A stretch of 54,101 bases of DNA, taken from NCBI GenBank assembly GCA_023375785.1, contig SZWC01003876.1, positions 89,522 through 143,622 of the forward strand, written 5' to 3'. The stretch's first letter is position 1. The number at the start of each line of letters is the position of its first letter. Shown here one piece after another: positions 42,308 through 53,459 of the stretch. The notes beneath the pieces are model-generated. The model saw only the letters and a list, made by a program, of their open reading frames with translations, made no database searches and was not told the DNA's origin. The DNA comes from Penium margaritaceum. Lineage: Eukaryota > Streptophyta > Zygnematophyceae > Desmidiales > Peniaceae. The translations under genes and the position numbers were made by a program.

Positions 42308-44588
42308 ACCATCGTCAACTTTCGTCCTTTCCTTGGCGAGCCTGGCACAGGCACCGGAGCCGATCCACGTGGAGGTTGGAATCTGGCCCTATCCCTGCTG
42401 GCCGAAGAGACGCACGCCACCCGAGCAGCACACATTCGTGCCTTCCACTCTCTCCGTCAGGGGCCTGGAGTGCCTGAAGTCGATTACTGGCGATGAGCCA
42501 TGCGCATCTACATGCGTCTTGGGACCTCCGGAGGCACACAGCTGTGGGCGCTCCGTACGATGATGCTCGGAATTCGCCTTGAGTATACTGAAATCTTCAC
42601 ACGGTACAGAGACGCCATCCTTGGGCCTTTCTCAGCCACTCTGCAGCTTCTCCCTTGGGCGCATCAGCTTTTCCTCCAGGTGACATCAGCCCGCGAGACA
42701 GCCGTGGCCCATCAGGAGATTGCCCTTGCTGCAACAGTCATCGCATCACCACCATCATCCCTCCTGCAGTGTCCTTCTTCATCGTCCATCACGTCCTCGT
42801 CTTCCTCCTCTTCGGCCCCTTCCACACCCACTCAGACACAGGGTGTTGTAGCAGTAGCTCAGGGGAAGAAGAAGAAGGGGAAGCGGGGACCAGTTCAGCA
42901 GCAGTCACAGCAGCAGTCGTCTTCCAGTGGTAGCAGTGGACGTTCCGTTCACTGCTACAACTGTGACGGCGTCCATCGCTACACCGAGTGCCAGCAGCCG
43001 CTCGACTGGGTGCGGATTACTCGTGGGCTCCAAGCGGCACACGCTCTTCGTTTCGCGTCCAGCACGTCAGCCTCGACTTCCTCGGGACGCGTGACAGCCA
43101 CGAGTGCAATTGTTCCTGCTTCCCCACCGGCAAGTAGCAGTGATCCGGACCCACACGACCGCACCATCGCCGAGCTTTGCCACCTTCTGGCGCTCCGCTT
43201 TCAGGGAGGCGCGAGTGTGTTGTCACAGCCGAGTGATTCACAGACTGTCGGTCCGTCTGTTCATGTGGCTCGGGATGACTCGTGTGGGGGGGCACAGTCG
43301 GCATGTGATGATGATGGGCCTGACTGTACAGATTGGATTCATGAGTCCCATCTTTGTGCCCTTCGTCGTTTCTCCCCACCTGCTGCTCAGCGTCCGTCTG
43401 AGGCCGAGTGTTCCATTGCCCGTTGTACAGTGACGTCCTCCAGTCGTGATGCCGGTGGCACTTGGATCATCAATTCAGGTGCCACTCACCACATGACGTG
43501 TCGTCGTAGTGACTTCGTTGTTCTCGGCCCTATTGCGTCTGTTCGTTCCGTTCGCACCGGCTCTGGTCAGTCCTTGCCAGTCCAGGGTGTTGGGGTTGTG
43601 CGCTTTGATGGTCCGTCTGGCCCCTTGTATCTCTCCGAGGTGATGTTTGTGCCTGACCTTGAGCTGAGTTTGTTTTATGTACGTGCTTGCACACTGATGG
43701 GACTCTCCGTGGAGCACACTACCGAGTCCGCGACTATGACTGCCATTGACACTCGCAGCATTGTTCTACGTGCCTCTGTTGTGGATGACCTGTACCGTGT
43801 TTCCCGTACTTCTGCTCCTTGCTCCCCTTCCCCTTCAGCTCGTGTTTTTGTCACTGGTGTTCTATCTCCTGAGCACCAGCGATTGCTTCATCGCCGTCTG
43901 TGTCATGTGGGCTCCAACACTGTGTCAAAGCTCATTCGGACACAGCCCGCTCTCGGTCTTGATGCGGCTTCTTTCGAGAAGCCACCCAAGACCGAATGTC
44001 TTTTCTGCGCCCAGGGTAAGATGCATCGCTGCACCTACCCTGACTCACGATGTCGCGTACTTCGCCCTCTTGAGCTAGTCCATTCGGACCTTCTTGGTCC
44101 TCTTCCTGTCGAGTCTATGTCTGATAGGGGTCGATACGTCCTGACTCTGACTGATGACTTCACCCGGATGCAGTGGGTCTACAGCCTGTGCCAGAAGAGT
44201 GACGCCGCTCTCGCGGTTTGCCTCTGGCTAGTGATGGCTGAGCGTCAGTCCCGCCACACGCTGCACACTTTCCTGTCGGATCGTGGGGGCGAGTTTCTAG
44301 GCGAGATGGATAGCTTCTTCGCTGAGCACGGGATTTTTCACCAGGTCTCCGGTCCTGCTACTCCTCAGCAGAACGGTGTTTCTGAGCGTTGGAACCGCAC
44401 CATGGAGGATGCGGTTCGCGCTATGCGGTCTGAGTGCGGTCTCCCAGAGTCCTTCACTTTTGAGGGCTTTGCCTACATGACTTGGGTCTGGAACCGCCTC
44501 CCGCACGGTCCTCTTCCGGACCACGTCACACCGTATGAGCTCTGGTTCGGCCATCGTGCTGACCTTCGTCTCGCTCGCGTCTGGGGGT
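42308..44588 (+). pseudogene. Copia 2 gag C-terminus, protease and integrase
   Basis: This frame continues gag (TIVNFRPFLGEPGTGTGAD) and has one stop (TGA 42494-42496). It then stays open to the N at 44589. In order: Ser/Gln-rich stretch, zinc knuckle CYNCDGVHRYTEC (42953-42991), protease motif IINSGATHHMTC (43466-43501) with the catalytic Asp replaced by Asn, GAG-pre-integrase LSPEHQRLLHRRLCHVG...CLFCAQGKMHR (43865-44030), and the integrase core with HSD, LSDRGGEF and NGVSERWNR carrying all three acidic residues. WVWNRLPHGPLPDHVTPYE ends the core. Confidence 0.9.
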
Positions 44589-44919
44589 NACGCTGCACAC
44601 TTTCCTGTCGGATCGTGGGGGCGAGTTTCTAGGCGAGATGGATAGCTTCTTCGCTGAGCACGGGATTTTTCACCAGGTCTCCGGTCCTGCTACTCCTCAG
44701 CAGAACGGTGTTTCTGAGCGTTGGAACCGCACCATGGAGGATGCGGTTCGCGCTATGCGGTCTGAGTGCGGTCTCCCAGAGTCCTTCACTTTTGAGGGCT
44801 TTGCCTACATGACTTGGGTCTGGAGCCACCTCCCGATGGTCCTCTTCCGGACCACGTCACACCGTATGAGCTCTGGTTCGGCCATCGTGCTGACCTTCGT
44901 CTTGCTCGCGTCTGGGGGT
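44258..44919. other. Assembly duplication around N at 44589
   Basis: 44258-44588 (331 bp) and 44590-44919 (330 bp) both encode the end of the integrase core and are separated by one N. They differ by several substitutions and one base of length near 44838, so the second copy is frameshifted. They may be two alleles or two error states of one locus. Confidence 0.88.
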
Positions 44920-46879
44920 CCTTGGCTTCCGTGTGGTACACCGAGGACCAACAGGGGTCCAAGGTCTCACCGCGGGGTCGCTTGTGTGCCTTCGTCGGTA
45001 TCTCCTCGCGATCAAAGGCCTAGCAATTTTGGGACCCTACCCGTCGTCGCATTGTTGAGTCACGCGACGCGCTCTTCTTTGAGTCCCTCGCCTACCGTGA
45101 TCTGACGTTGATTACGTTGCTGTCTGTCACGCACATCCCTACATGTGAGGTTTCTCGCCAGGTGGGGGAATCTTCGCCTGCGAGCACCCCTCTTCAGGCT
45201 GATGTGTCCGTTCGAGCTCCCTCCACTTCACGGTCTCCGGCTTTTGATGACCCAGCGATCATCGCTGTCGGCCCAGAGACCTCTCCAGCACCACAGGTTT
45301 CTACCCCGGTTCCCTCGCCTCCCTCCCGTACCCATGATCCTACACATGTGCGTACTCCTGTGTCCACCGGCACTCCTGCCTCTGTGTGTGGTCCTGCCTC
45401 ATCTGTCCCTACTGCCACACCGAGTCCCGTGTCTCCCACACACGCCCCTCCTCGCACGACATCACCAGCTCCCTTGGCCCAGCTCTCCCCGGCTGTGACT
45501 GTGCCCGTTCCTAAGCCTGAGGTGCGCCCCTCAAGCCCAGGTTACTCCCGTGAGCCTGGCGGTCGTCTTCGACCATTGGACTCCGGAGCTCAGCGAGCGT
45601 CTGGTCCTGCACCCAGGCGCTCCACTCGCAGCATCGCGATTGGTGACCCCGGCACAAAGGCCCTAGGCCTGAGTGTCCGCACTGAGCACACAGAGGTACA
45701 TCCAGCGTGTCCAGTAGGGCACGACCTCATCACTCGCGAGTTCCACATCGCTTGTGATGCAGCAGCCGATCTTGTGGTCGTCAGAACTAGCACAAAGGCG
45801 TGTGTTGTTGCCACGCAGAGCTCTCCCGCTTTAGCGCCTGACCTGGGCACACTGAGGGAAGCTCTCTCATCACAGGATGCTGACGCTTGGCATGCTGCCT
45901 GCGAGGATGAGCTTCGAGCCATCCGAGAGCACGGAGTTTACGAGCTAGTCAACCTTCCACCTGGAAGGAAGGCTATTCAGGTCAAGTGGGTCTTTCGCAA
46001 GAAAGTGAAGCCAGATGGCTCACTGGAACGCCACAAGGCTTGCTTGGTCGTCAAGGGGTACTCTCAGATTGAGGGCATCGATTACACTGACACCTTCGCC
46101 CCTATCGGCCGTATGACCTCAGCTCGAGCTCTGTTCGGTGTAGTGGCTCAGCATGACTGGGAACTATACCAGATGGATGTGAACAATGCGTTCCTCCATG
46201 GCTCTCTAGATGAGGAGATCTACGTGGCTCAGCCACCCGGTTTTGAGGATGGCGACAAGGTCTGGCGCTTGCGCAAGTCCTTGTACGGCCTCAAGCAGTC
46301 TCCTCGGTGTTGGCACCAGGAGATCACTGGCACCCTGACTCGTGCTGGATATGTACATAGCGAGGCAGATCCCTCTCTCTTCATCCGCCGGACGCCTGAG
46401 CGGCTCACTGCCATCCTGGTCTATGTCGACGACCTTCTGATCGCGTCTCCTTCACTGGAGGCCGTGAAGGAGGCCAAGGCCGTCCTCCAGACTGCCTACA
46501 GGATGAAGGACCTTGGTCCTCCAGCGGTGTTTCTCGGCATGGAGATCGTACGAGACCGCAGACGTTGTACTCTGCTACTGCACCAGGCCCGATACGCACG
46601 CGTTGTGGGGGAGGGCTTCAGCGATCTCCTCGGCGTAGTGCCCACGGCTTCCACACCCCTCACACCCGACGAGCAGGATGCCCTGAAGGTGGATGATCCC
46701 ACACAGCTGGGGGAGACAGTGGATGTGACCTTGTACCTCCGTCTCATCGGATCCCTGATGTACCTGGCCACTACCACACGTCCGGACATCGCATTCGCCG
46801 TCAACCTCCTTGCCCAGTTTTCGCAGGCTCCACGTGCTAGAGCCCTTCATGCGGCTGTGCGAGTGGTGCGGTACGTGGT
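44920..46879 (+). pseudogene. Copia 2 integrase tail, linker and reverse transcriptase
   Basis: The frame runs from LASVWYTEDQQGSKVSPRG through one stop (TAG 45021-45023) and then is open to the N at 46880. The Pro/Ser/Thr-rich linker spans 45150-45620. RT motifs: VKWVFRKKVKPDGSLERHK, FAPIGRMTSARALFGV, YQMDVNNAFLHGSLDEEIY, SLYGLKQSPRCWHQE, and the catalytic YVDDLLIAS (46422-46448), all well preserved. It ends with RLIGSLMYLATTTRPDIAF. Confidence 0.9.
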
Positions 46880-47103
46880 NCCCTCACACCCGACGGGCAG
46901 GATGCCCTGAAGGTGGACGATCCCACACAGCTGGGGGAGACAGTGGATGTGACCTTGTACCTCCGTCTCATCGGATCCCTGATGTACCTGGCCACTACCA
47001 CACGTCCGGACATCGCATTCGCCGTCAACCTCCTTGCCCAGTTTTCGCAGGCTCCACGTGCTAGAGGCCTTCATGCGGCTGTGCGAGTGGTGCGGTACGT
47101 GGT
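46657..47103. other. Assembly duplication around N at 46880
   Basis: 46657-46879 and 46881-47103 are 223 bp blocks differing at a few bases, each encoding the RT/RNase H junction, separated by one N. Confidence 0.9.
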
Positions 47104-47629
47104 CTCCACACCGTACCTCGGACTCCGCTTTCGCCGGCAGTGTTCGGTGGTCCTTGATGGCTACACCGACAGCGACTGGGCCTGGAGCCCAGACGGACGC
47201 AGTCGCACCGGTTACGTGTTCCTGCTTGGTGGTACCGTTGTGTCCTGGCGCAACGGGAAGCAGGGCTGCATTGCACGTTGCTCATCAGAGGCAGAGTATG
47301 TCGCTCTGGGAGCAGGGGCTACTGAGGCGGTATGGCTGCAGTGTCTGTTCCTTGAGCTGGGTCAGTCAGTACCCGCCATTGTGCTTCGTTGCGACAACCA
47401 GAGTGCTCTTGCTATTGCGGAGAACTCTGGTGTCTTCCATGCTCGCACGAAGCACATTGCACTAGAGCATCGCTTTGTGCGTGACTTGGTGGAGCGACAC
47501 GTGATCTCTGTCATTTGGGTTGGCACTGACATGCAGCGTGCTGACTTCTTGACGAAGGCACTAGCACGCAAAAAGTTCCTGGTGGCCATTCGTTCTGTCT
47601 GGCTTCGCCCCTTGCCTGAGAGTGGTTGA
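46913..47629 (+). CDS. Copia 2 RT end and RNase H, intact segment of pol
   Basis: Open frame ending at TGA 47627-47629. After the RT/RNase H junction it reads YTDSDWAWSPDGRSRTGYVF, CSSEAEYVALGAGATEAVW, LRCDNQSALAIAEN and VFHARTKHIALEHRFVRDL. The RNase H catalytic Asp, Glu and Asp are all in place. It finishes with VIWVGTDMQRADFLTKALAR. It is part of the polyprotein, not a separate gene; the start given is only where the frame opens after the N. Confidence 0.88.
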   Translation: MDDPTQLGETVDVTLYLRLIGSLMYLATTTRPDIAFAVNLLAQFSQAPRARGLHAAVRVVRYVVSTPYLGLRFRRQCSVVLDGYTDSDWAWSPDGRSRTGYVFLLGGTVVSWRNGKQGCIARCSSEAEYVALGAGATEAVWLQCLFLELGQSVPAIVLRCDNQSALAIAENSGVFHARTKHIALEHRFVRDLVERHVISVIWVGTDMQRADFLTKALARKKFLVAIRSVWLRPLPESG

Positions 47630-47727
47630 GTGTGGGGTGTTGTGGTGGCCATTCACTACGTCGTTGCACGCGTTGTTGTACTCGTTTCAGTGCTGCACGT
47701 GTATGGACATGCGTACCATCGGGTCTT

Positions 47728-47734
47728 GGGGGAG
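47728..47734 (+). promoter_or_regulatory. Polypurine tract of copia 2
   Basis: GGGGGAG abutting the 3' LTR, inside CTTGGGGGAG. Confidence 0.8.
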
Positions 47735-48373
47735 TGTTGTGATTTGTGACGTTCCTGTCGACCTGTACAGTTTTCTGTGACCACTTGGCCGTGTCCATAC
47801 TCGTGCAGATCCCTGATGCGGACCCAGGCGGTACCGGTGCTTTGTCCGGTGGCGGACTACCAGCTTGGAGCTGAGCGACGACCGCTCCAGAGCTCTGGAC
47901 GCTACCCGGGACCTCATGCAGGTTTTCTGCAGCACGCAGGATTTTATCGGTGGACTGGCCGTGGGCCCGATTTGCATGTTTTTGTATTGTGTGTCCACCG
48001 TTCGATGCCGGATGTATGCATGTGACCAGTCGTAGCGTCTGGCTTGTGATTCTGTATGTCTAGGTTCAGACGGCGTAGCGTTCTGACATGTGTGCGCAGA
48101 GTTATGGCCAAAACAGTGGTTTTGGGCCGGTTTTAGGACAGATCTTGCACTGCCGCGTGCGACACCTGCCGTGCGCCGCCGCAGGTACTTATGCCGTGGA
48201 CCTGTCATTTGTAATCTCTCTCTGCAAATTGAAGCATTCAGACAATTTGCCTTGTGTCCCCTAGCCAAACCCTTGCCGTTGCGTGCATGACTTGTGACTG
48301 TCGTCACCGTCTGATCAGGCACTGACGCCTGGTCAACGGCAGAGTTGCTAGGAAGCTTCTTTGCATCTTCTCA
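47735..48373 (+). repeat. 3' LTR of copia 2
   Basis: 639 bp, TGTTGTGATTTG...GCATCTTCTCA, followed by ACATC, the target-site copy. Confidence 0.92.
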
Positions 48374-48529
48374 ACATCTTCGTTGTCAATCCTCGGAAGT
48401 CCCTAGACTCCTCGGGGGAGCTTCTCGAATCCGACCACTCACGATGCGACTCCAGACGAGTCGCTTGACGATCGACCCAACGACCCAACGACCGCAAATA
48501 TACCTCATTCATAGCTTGATTCTTGTATA
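48374..48529 (+). repeat. Gypsy D 3' LTR, part 2
   Basis: Resumes the gypsy D LTR exactly where 39623 stopped (TCTCGAATCCGACCACTCACG matches TCTAGAATCCGACCACTCACG at 34146-34166) and runs to TTGTATA, where MITE 2 is inserted. Confidence 0.85.
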
Positions 48530-48988
48530 CCGTACTAGGACGTGAAAGGTGGTGAAATTATATTTTTTACCCATTTTTTGTCCTTGTCCTTATTTGTAGT
48601 GGTTGCATTTGAGTTTGTCCCCATTTATGGTTTTTGGTCATATCGGTATTTTCTATTTTCGTTCAACGGCAGTGTTCGACACTTGTGAGAGACATTGCAG
48701 TGCTCATGGTCGAGCGACAAACAGCGCGGCTGCAAGCACGTGCACCACATTAGACACTCATTGTGCAAGGGTCTAGGGCGGTGCGCGTGCATTCAAACTT
48801 GAAACTTCAAACAACGTACTGCGAGAGATGTGCATACATGTGGAGTTGAGATCACACCCACAACTAATTTTGTCCTCGTGACTAATACCACCCCAGGATT
48901 TTGTTTTTGTCCCAAATACCCACACCTCCACCACACTTTGTTTTCATACTTTTTCAACATTGCCTCAACCTTTCACGTACTAGTACGG
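48530..48988. mobile_element. Small TIR element (MITE-like, TA target), MITE 2
   Basis: 459 bp with 21 bp inverted ends. 48530-48550 starts CCGTACTAGGACGTG; 48968-48988 is its reverse complement with one mismatch. It sits between TA (48528-48529) and TA (48989-48990). The unbroken sister LTR at 34238-34255 provides the empty site, and its length matches exactly if one TA is the duplication. No coding capacity. A non-autonomous Tc1/mariner-type element is the simplest reading. Confidence 0.85.
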
Positions 48989-49129
48989 TATATGTGTTCG
49001 ACTATTTCGACAGTTTTCATCGAAATACACTTACCACTAATTATAAATTACTCAAGTGTCCCAAATTAGAAATCTAGTTTCCCTCTTAAATTATACCTGT
49101 TCACCTTCTACGCTCCATTTGGCATAACA
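48989..49129 (+). repeat. Gypsy D 3' LTR, part 3
   Basis: TATGTGTTCGACTATTTCGAC continues the 5' LTR's TATGTGTTTGACTAATTCGAC (34244-34264), and the segment ends GGCATAACA, matching GGTATAACA at 34382. Confidence 0.85.
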
Positions 49130-51753
49130 TCCAGGAAGTTGACAAAACGTAGAGCCCCTCTTTGAACCATGGTACACTTTAGTTTTTCATTCTAGGAGGG
49201 AGTTAAAGTGGCGACTTGCTGGAAGTGTGGAGCGCTTTTTCCGGGGTCGTTGCGCGAGAGACCTTTTGTGAGTCAGCCTGCCGCGTCATTTAATATCTGC
49301 TCTAGTCGAGGATCTGTCTGTTGTGCAGTGCTCACTCGGCTACTGCTTGGTCGCAGGTAGAGCTGTCCTTGCTCATGCACAGATCGGATACATCGCCTTG
49401 GAAGCAGGCGGTTGCATGAGACCACGAATTTTTGTCAGACATGTTGTGGCTTGAGACGGGCATTTTTCTGCCGTCTCATCTGTTATTGTCTGGCAAAAAC
49501 AACTCGGAGGAAACCTTCCCATACTTTGAAGTACTTTCTTCAATGCTAGTCCATTTCATCCCGTCAGATAGACGGATGCGAAGCATCCAACGAAGGCACA
49601 AGTGGCATTTTAACCTACTATCTTTCGAGGCCAATGGTCCCGTCCATCAGTGGCTGGGCCTTTCGGGTCTGGCGAAGGCACCGCCAGCAACGCCCAATCG
49701 ATGGAAGCAGGAAAAGATCTTCTGCACGACCTCGAGAAACTCACGATGAACGCGTCTCCGCGAAGCACGTGGCTCATGCGAAACAAACGTGGGTTAAATC
49801 GTAGAATAAACTGAACAAAACAAAGGCTTTCAAATTCTCCTCACAATTATATTCCCAACAGGTCATGATTAGGATGCACTAGACAAACTAAGTGCGAAAA
49901 CCAAACTGGAACAGCAACCACTGAAAATAATATGCTAAATTTTATAAGTGTTATTTTTTCAGGAGAGGTTGTGTAAAAAATATTTCATCCATCTTCAGTC
50001 AAATTTCTTCACATTCATGTGTCCTAAAAATCTTGAAAATTAATTTTGAAACCAAGAAACCAGAATATACCACTTCCACATATATTGAAAGAATATTTTT
50101 TAAAAATTTAGTTTGTTGAGAAATCACCAATATTCATTTGAATGTTTTATAATGATTTACACATTCATTGGATTGTTACAAGGAATCTACAAAGTACAAA
50201 ACCATGTGCACGTCTCTCCTTGAAAAGGAACATAAAATGCGAAAATGCATCCCATATCATCAAATGGGAAACACTACAATTCCACACGAATGAAAGGAGG
50301 GGAGGGGAAGCCGTTTGACCACATAAAGGGAAGGTTTGATGAGTCTTAGCCCATTCTCAAGAATATTTTTGTTGTTATCATTAATATAGTAATTTATGTG
50401 CTTATTTTTAAACTTTTCATCCCTGGATCTTCAATAGGGTCGTAAGGGATTCCCCATGAAGTTGTAAATACATCTCATGATGTCACAAATTTTGGGAGGT
50501 TCCTTACGGGCATTTGAAGGGCCTTGTCGCCAACACATATGGTATGGTAAAGGGCAACCAAATGGGGGTCGAACTGAGAGAAGAAAACCAGTTAAGTAAT
50601 CTCATAAAGCAAAGTGATAATTTTTCTGTAATAAATTTTGACGACAGGGTAAGACCATACCTATGAGTGGGGAATCTTCGTGTCTTGAGAATGATCATGG
50701 GATGGAAGAGGGTGTGTATTTATGTTTGGAATTCTTCTGTTATGTGGATGCTTCTCAGCATGTATTATACTTTATTGCAAACCTTTGTGGCTCAAACTTG
50801 TCGAAAAGAGCAATAACTCCGCTCATCTTCTATATGAGCATGGCATAGTACAAAATATAAGCAAAGGCTCAAACACAAATTAATACAATTTTCCATGCAT
50901 CTACCAGGTGCAGTTCAATGGAGAATTTCCCCTTTCGAAGGCCTAGATTGTATCGTATGAAAAATCCCACAAAGGGTTTGAAAGGATATTTATTAAAAAG
51001 CATGCGCATGAGAACATTGCATGCCTCCCAGAGCTCAACCATGTGCAATAATACATAGGCTTGATGGTCAAGTGGGACCACACCTGACTCAATTTGACAC
51101 ACGGAGCAATGTGAGGGCGTTAAGTGGGGACTACATTACACTGACAGTCTGGAGGCAGGACCTATCATGTCTTCATCATGGCCATGTAGAAAATCTATGT
51201 GAAGAGCTCTTGAGCGAGCTTTACATGAAGGCAATTCACACATGACATGTGATTATGTGGTAGCATCAATACAGTAGTAGCAAAGCCCATGACAGAAGAA
51301 ACTCATGGAGAATCTGCATCGTGGATCCTGGTGAAGCTTCTTTGGGAAGAAAGCTTCCCCATGAATCACATGTAAAACAGCAGAAACCAAGGCGGAGAGT
51401 AAGCTTCCATGGAGAGGAATCTACCTTACAGAGGAAGTTTCCTCAAACGAGGGTGCTAGACATAAATGGTTCATGTTCATTTGAAAGGATCATTGAGATT
51501 TAAGCACTCCAGCTACGGTGGTCAACGACTCTCAGTGATCCAGGAGAGGCCACATGATGCAAGAATTCAAGGTAAGACGATGGCTTCTACATGCAAAGCC
51601 ACCATGCACCAAAGGAAGCTTCTTTTACTACCACAAAGGTAGTCAACTTGCTCAAGGCACAAGTATGAATTGTGCTGGCACTGGCTTACTCATGTATCTT
51701 CAATGGATGATCATTAGTGGTATATCTGTAATTGTTCAACCCTAATATCTTCA
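49130..51753. other. AT-rich intergenic DNA, no gene recognised
   Basis: 49130-49800 is moderately GC-rich with one 105-codon frame (49432-49749, plus) of no known similarity. 49800-51753 is AT-rich with only short frames. No LTR, TIR or coding motif was identified. Confidence 0.45.
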
Positions 51754-51945
51754 CCCTCCAAGGCTCCTTTGAGCTTGGTTCTACCTACCAGCTTATGTGT
51801 ATGTCGCTATTGCAGATCCCTACAAGGCCCCTATAAGCCTTGCTCTACATACCAGCCTGGGTGGAGGACAGTTCTAAAGATCCCTCCAAGACCTTATAGG
51901 CATGGCTTTCTCTACCAACCTCAGTGGAGATTCATGTCGGAGATT
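51754..51945 (+). repeat. Three tandem 64 bp repeats
   Basis: Units start at 51754, 51818 and 51882, each CCCTCCAAG or CCCTACAAG, then GCTCTAC.TACCAGC or a variant, then GGAG and AGAT. The spacing is exactly 64 bases twice. Units differ at many positions. Confidence 0.75.
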
Positions 51946-53379
51946 GTCTAAAGCCCTTGTGCTGCGAGCGTAGGAAGGAGGTGGCCCTTACGTCTTAAAG
52001 GCCTTCCATCACTAGAGATGATGGCTTCACCAAGACCCTTGCGTGGATGGACTTGACGGCCTAGGAAGGCTTTGCGACCTAGTTTGGGGCCGAGAAATGC
52101 GTGAACCACATGGAGATAAGCTCTGTTTAGCTTTTGCTCATTGGACACATCTCGTATTGTATTTAGTACCTTCAAAACGATTCCATTCGACATTTTGACT
52201 TCTTTTAGGTTTGTTGGATACAAAAATGATCACGGAGGAAGAGAGAACCTCTTGTTATAATGAAAGCTTCACAGTGAGGTAGCTGGCCATTCTAGTGTGT
52301 GCCTCCCCAAAACCCAATAAAGCTAATGTTATGATTAGTTAAGGACTACAGTGGATTATTTTTACACGTTGGGGGACTGTAGTATGGTTTTCCCACAATG
52401 CATGGAGGTTCTACATCACATGGGTTTAGTTTTTATTGGTTGAAAAAATAGGTGGGAGGTTGGAGACCCTCAATCATAGGTTTTTCCTTAGTTATCAAGG
52501 GGTTTTCAATTTTTCTCACACATCAAATGAAATATTAACGTTGATATTGATTGTATTGATGGAAAATAAGCATTTTACTTGTCACACGTGTTTGATTTAT
52601 ATTATTACACATGGGATGTTTGCATCCCATGCATAATTAAATCACGTGGTAAAATAAAAATTGCACATTCATACTTTAATTTTGTTCTTAGTCATAGTGT
52701 GTTAGGATATTGTAATGTAAAGATCCTTTCCTACTTAGAAGGTTCTCCCTAAGTGTTGGGGTGGATAGGAATCATATAAAATTATGTTAAGATGTTTATG
52801 AAATTGAAAATGGAGACTTCATAAATAAATAAGGTCTTTTTGGATTTGTTTCTCACTTGATCATCTTATTATGATTATTCTAAGATATTCAAATAATAGT
52901 AGGTCTGAGGATGATTAGATAATTTTGTCTCATACCCAACGTTGCCACAATTAATTTATAGTGAACCCAAATTTTGTATGAGAAGAATGCGATTTCCACT
53001 TTGACAGAAAAATAGTTGTAACTTAACGAGAATGCAAAAAATACTTATGAGGGCCATTGTTAAAAACTAATACTCCAGATGTCCATCGTGGATTGATTGT
53101 TATGGGGAATAGTATATGATCATGTATACCCACGATCCTTGCCTGCCAAACTAACACTACAACATTAAAATATGACCCCATTCTTGACTCGAAGTGCAAG
53201 AATAGTGTTGCAGATGAAATTTCCATTAAATTACCTTTCAAAGACATTTTTGAAATGGATTGTCGGTTAACATAATACGTCATGATCTAGAGAAAAGTAG
53301 ATCAACCATCTGATTGAACGATCGAACGATAAATATTATGTGATTGTGTGCTTTTTTCTACATGGTAAAGATTATTATT
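51946..53379. other. AT-rich DNA, no gene recognised
   Basis: A 91-codon minus-strand frame (51948-52223) has no secure similarity. Nothing else was found. Confidence 0.4.
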
Positions 53380-53411
53380 TCTCTCTCTCTCTCTCTATCT
53401 CTCTCTTCCTC

Positions 53412-53458
<47 letters not shown>
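53380..53458. repeat. CT dinucleotide microsatellite
   Basis: About 38 CT units with a few interruptions (CTAT, TTCC, CTCG). Confidence 0.95.

Positions 53459-53459
<1 letters not shown>

Larger units (their letters stand above)
39624..48373 (+). mobile_element. Ty1/copia element, family 2, full length
   Basis: LTRs 39624-40263 (640 bp) and 47735-48373 (639 bp), perfect initiator tRNA-Met primer site, gag-pol in copia order and polypurine tract GGGGGAG (47728-47734). The flanks GCATC (39619-39623) and ACATC (48374-48378) are a target duplication with one mismatch, within the gypsy D LTR. Three assembly duplications inflate the length by ~830 bases. LTR divergence is about 5% by eye. Integrase, RT and RNase H motifs are intact, but gag has a frameshift and a stop, the protease Asp is changed, and one stop lies in the linker. 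Confidence 0.93.
33835..49129 (+). mobile_element. Ty3/gypsy chromovirus D with nested insertions
   Basis: The 5' LTR is 33835-34382. Gag, protease, RT, RNase H, integrase and chromodomain follow to 39346, then a polypurine tract. The 3' LTR is broken into 39357-39623, 48374-48529 and 48989-49129 by copia 2 and MITE 2. The outer flanks TCCGA and TCCAG are at best a mutated target duplication. Frames are broken in gag and RT, while integrase is largely open. Only 16 bases separate it from the gypsy C LTR. Confidence 0.88.

Noticed and set aside
51948..52223. Minus-strand frame reading MSNGIVLKVLNTIRDVSNEQ, faintly like a copia protease-downstream segment
   Set aside because: The similarity is short and not supported by any neighbouring copia motif.
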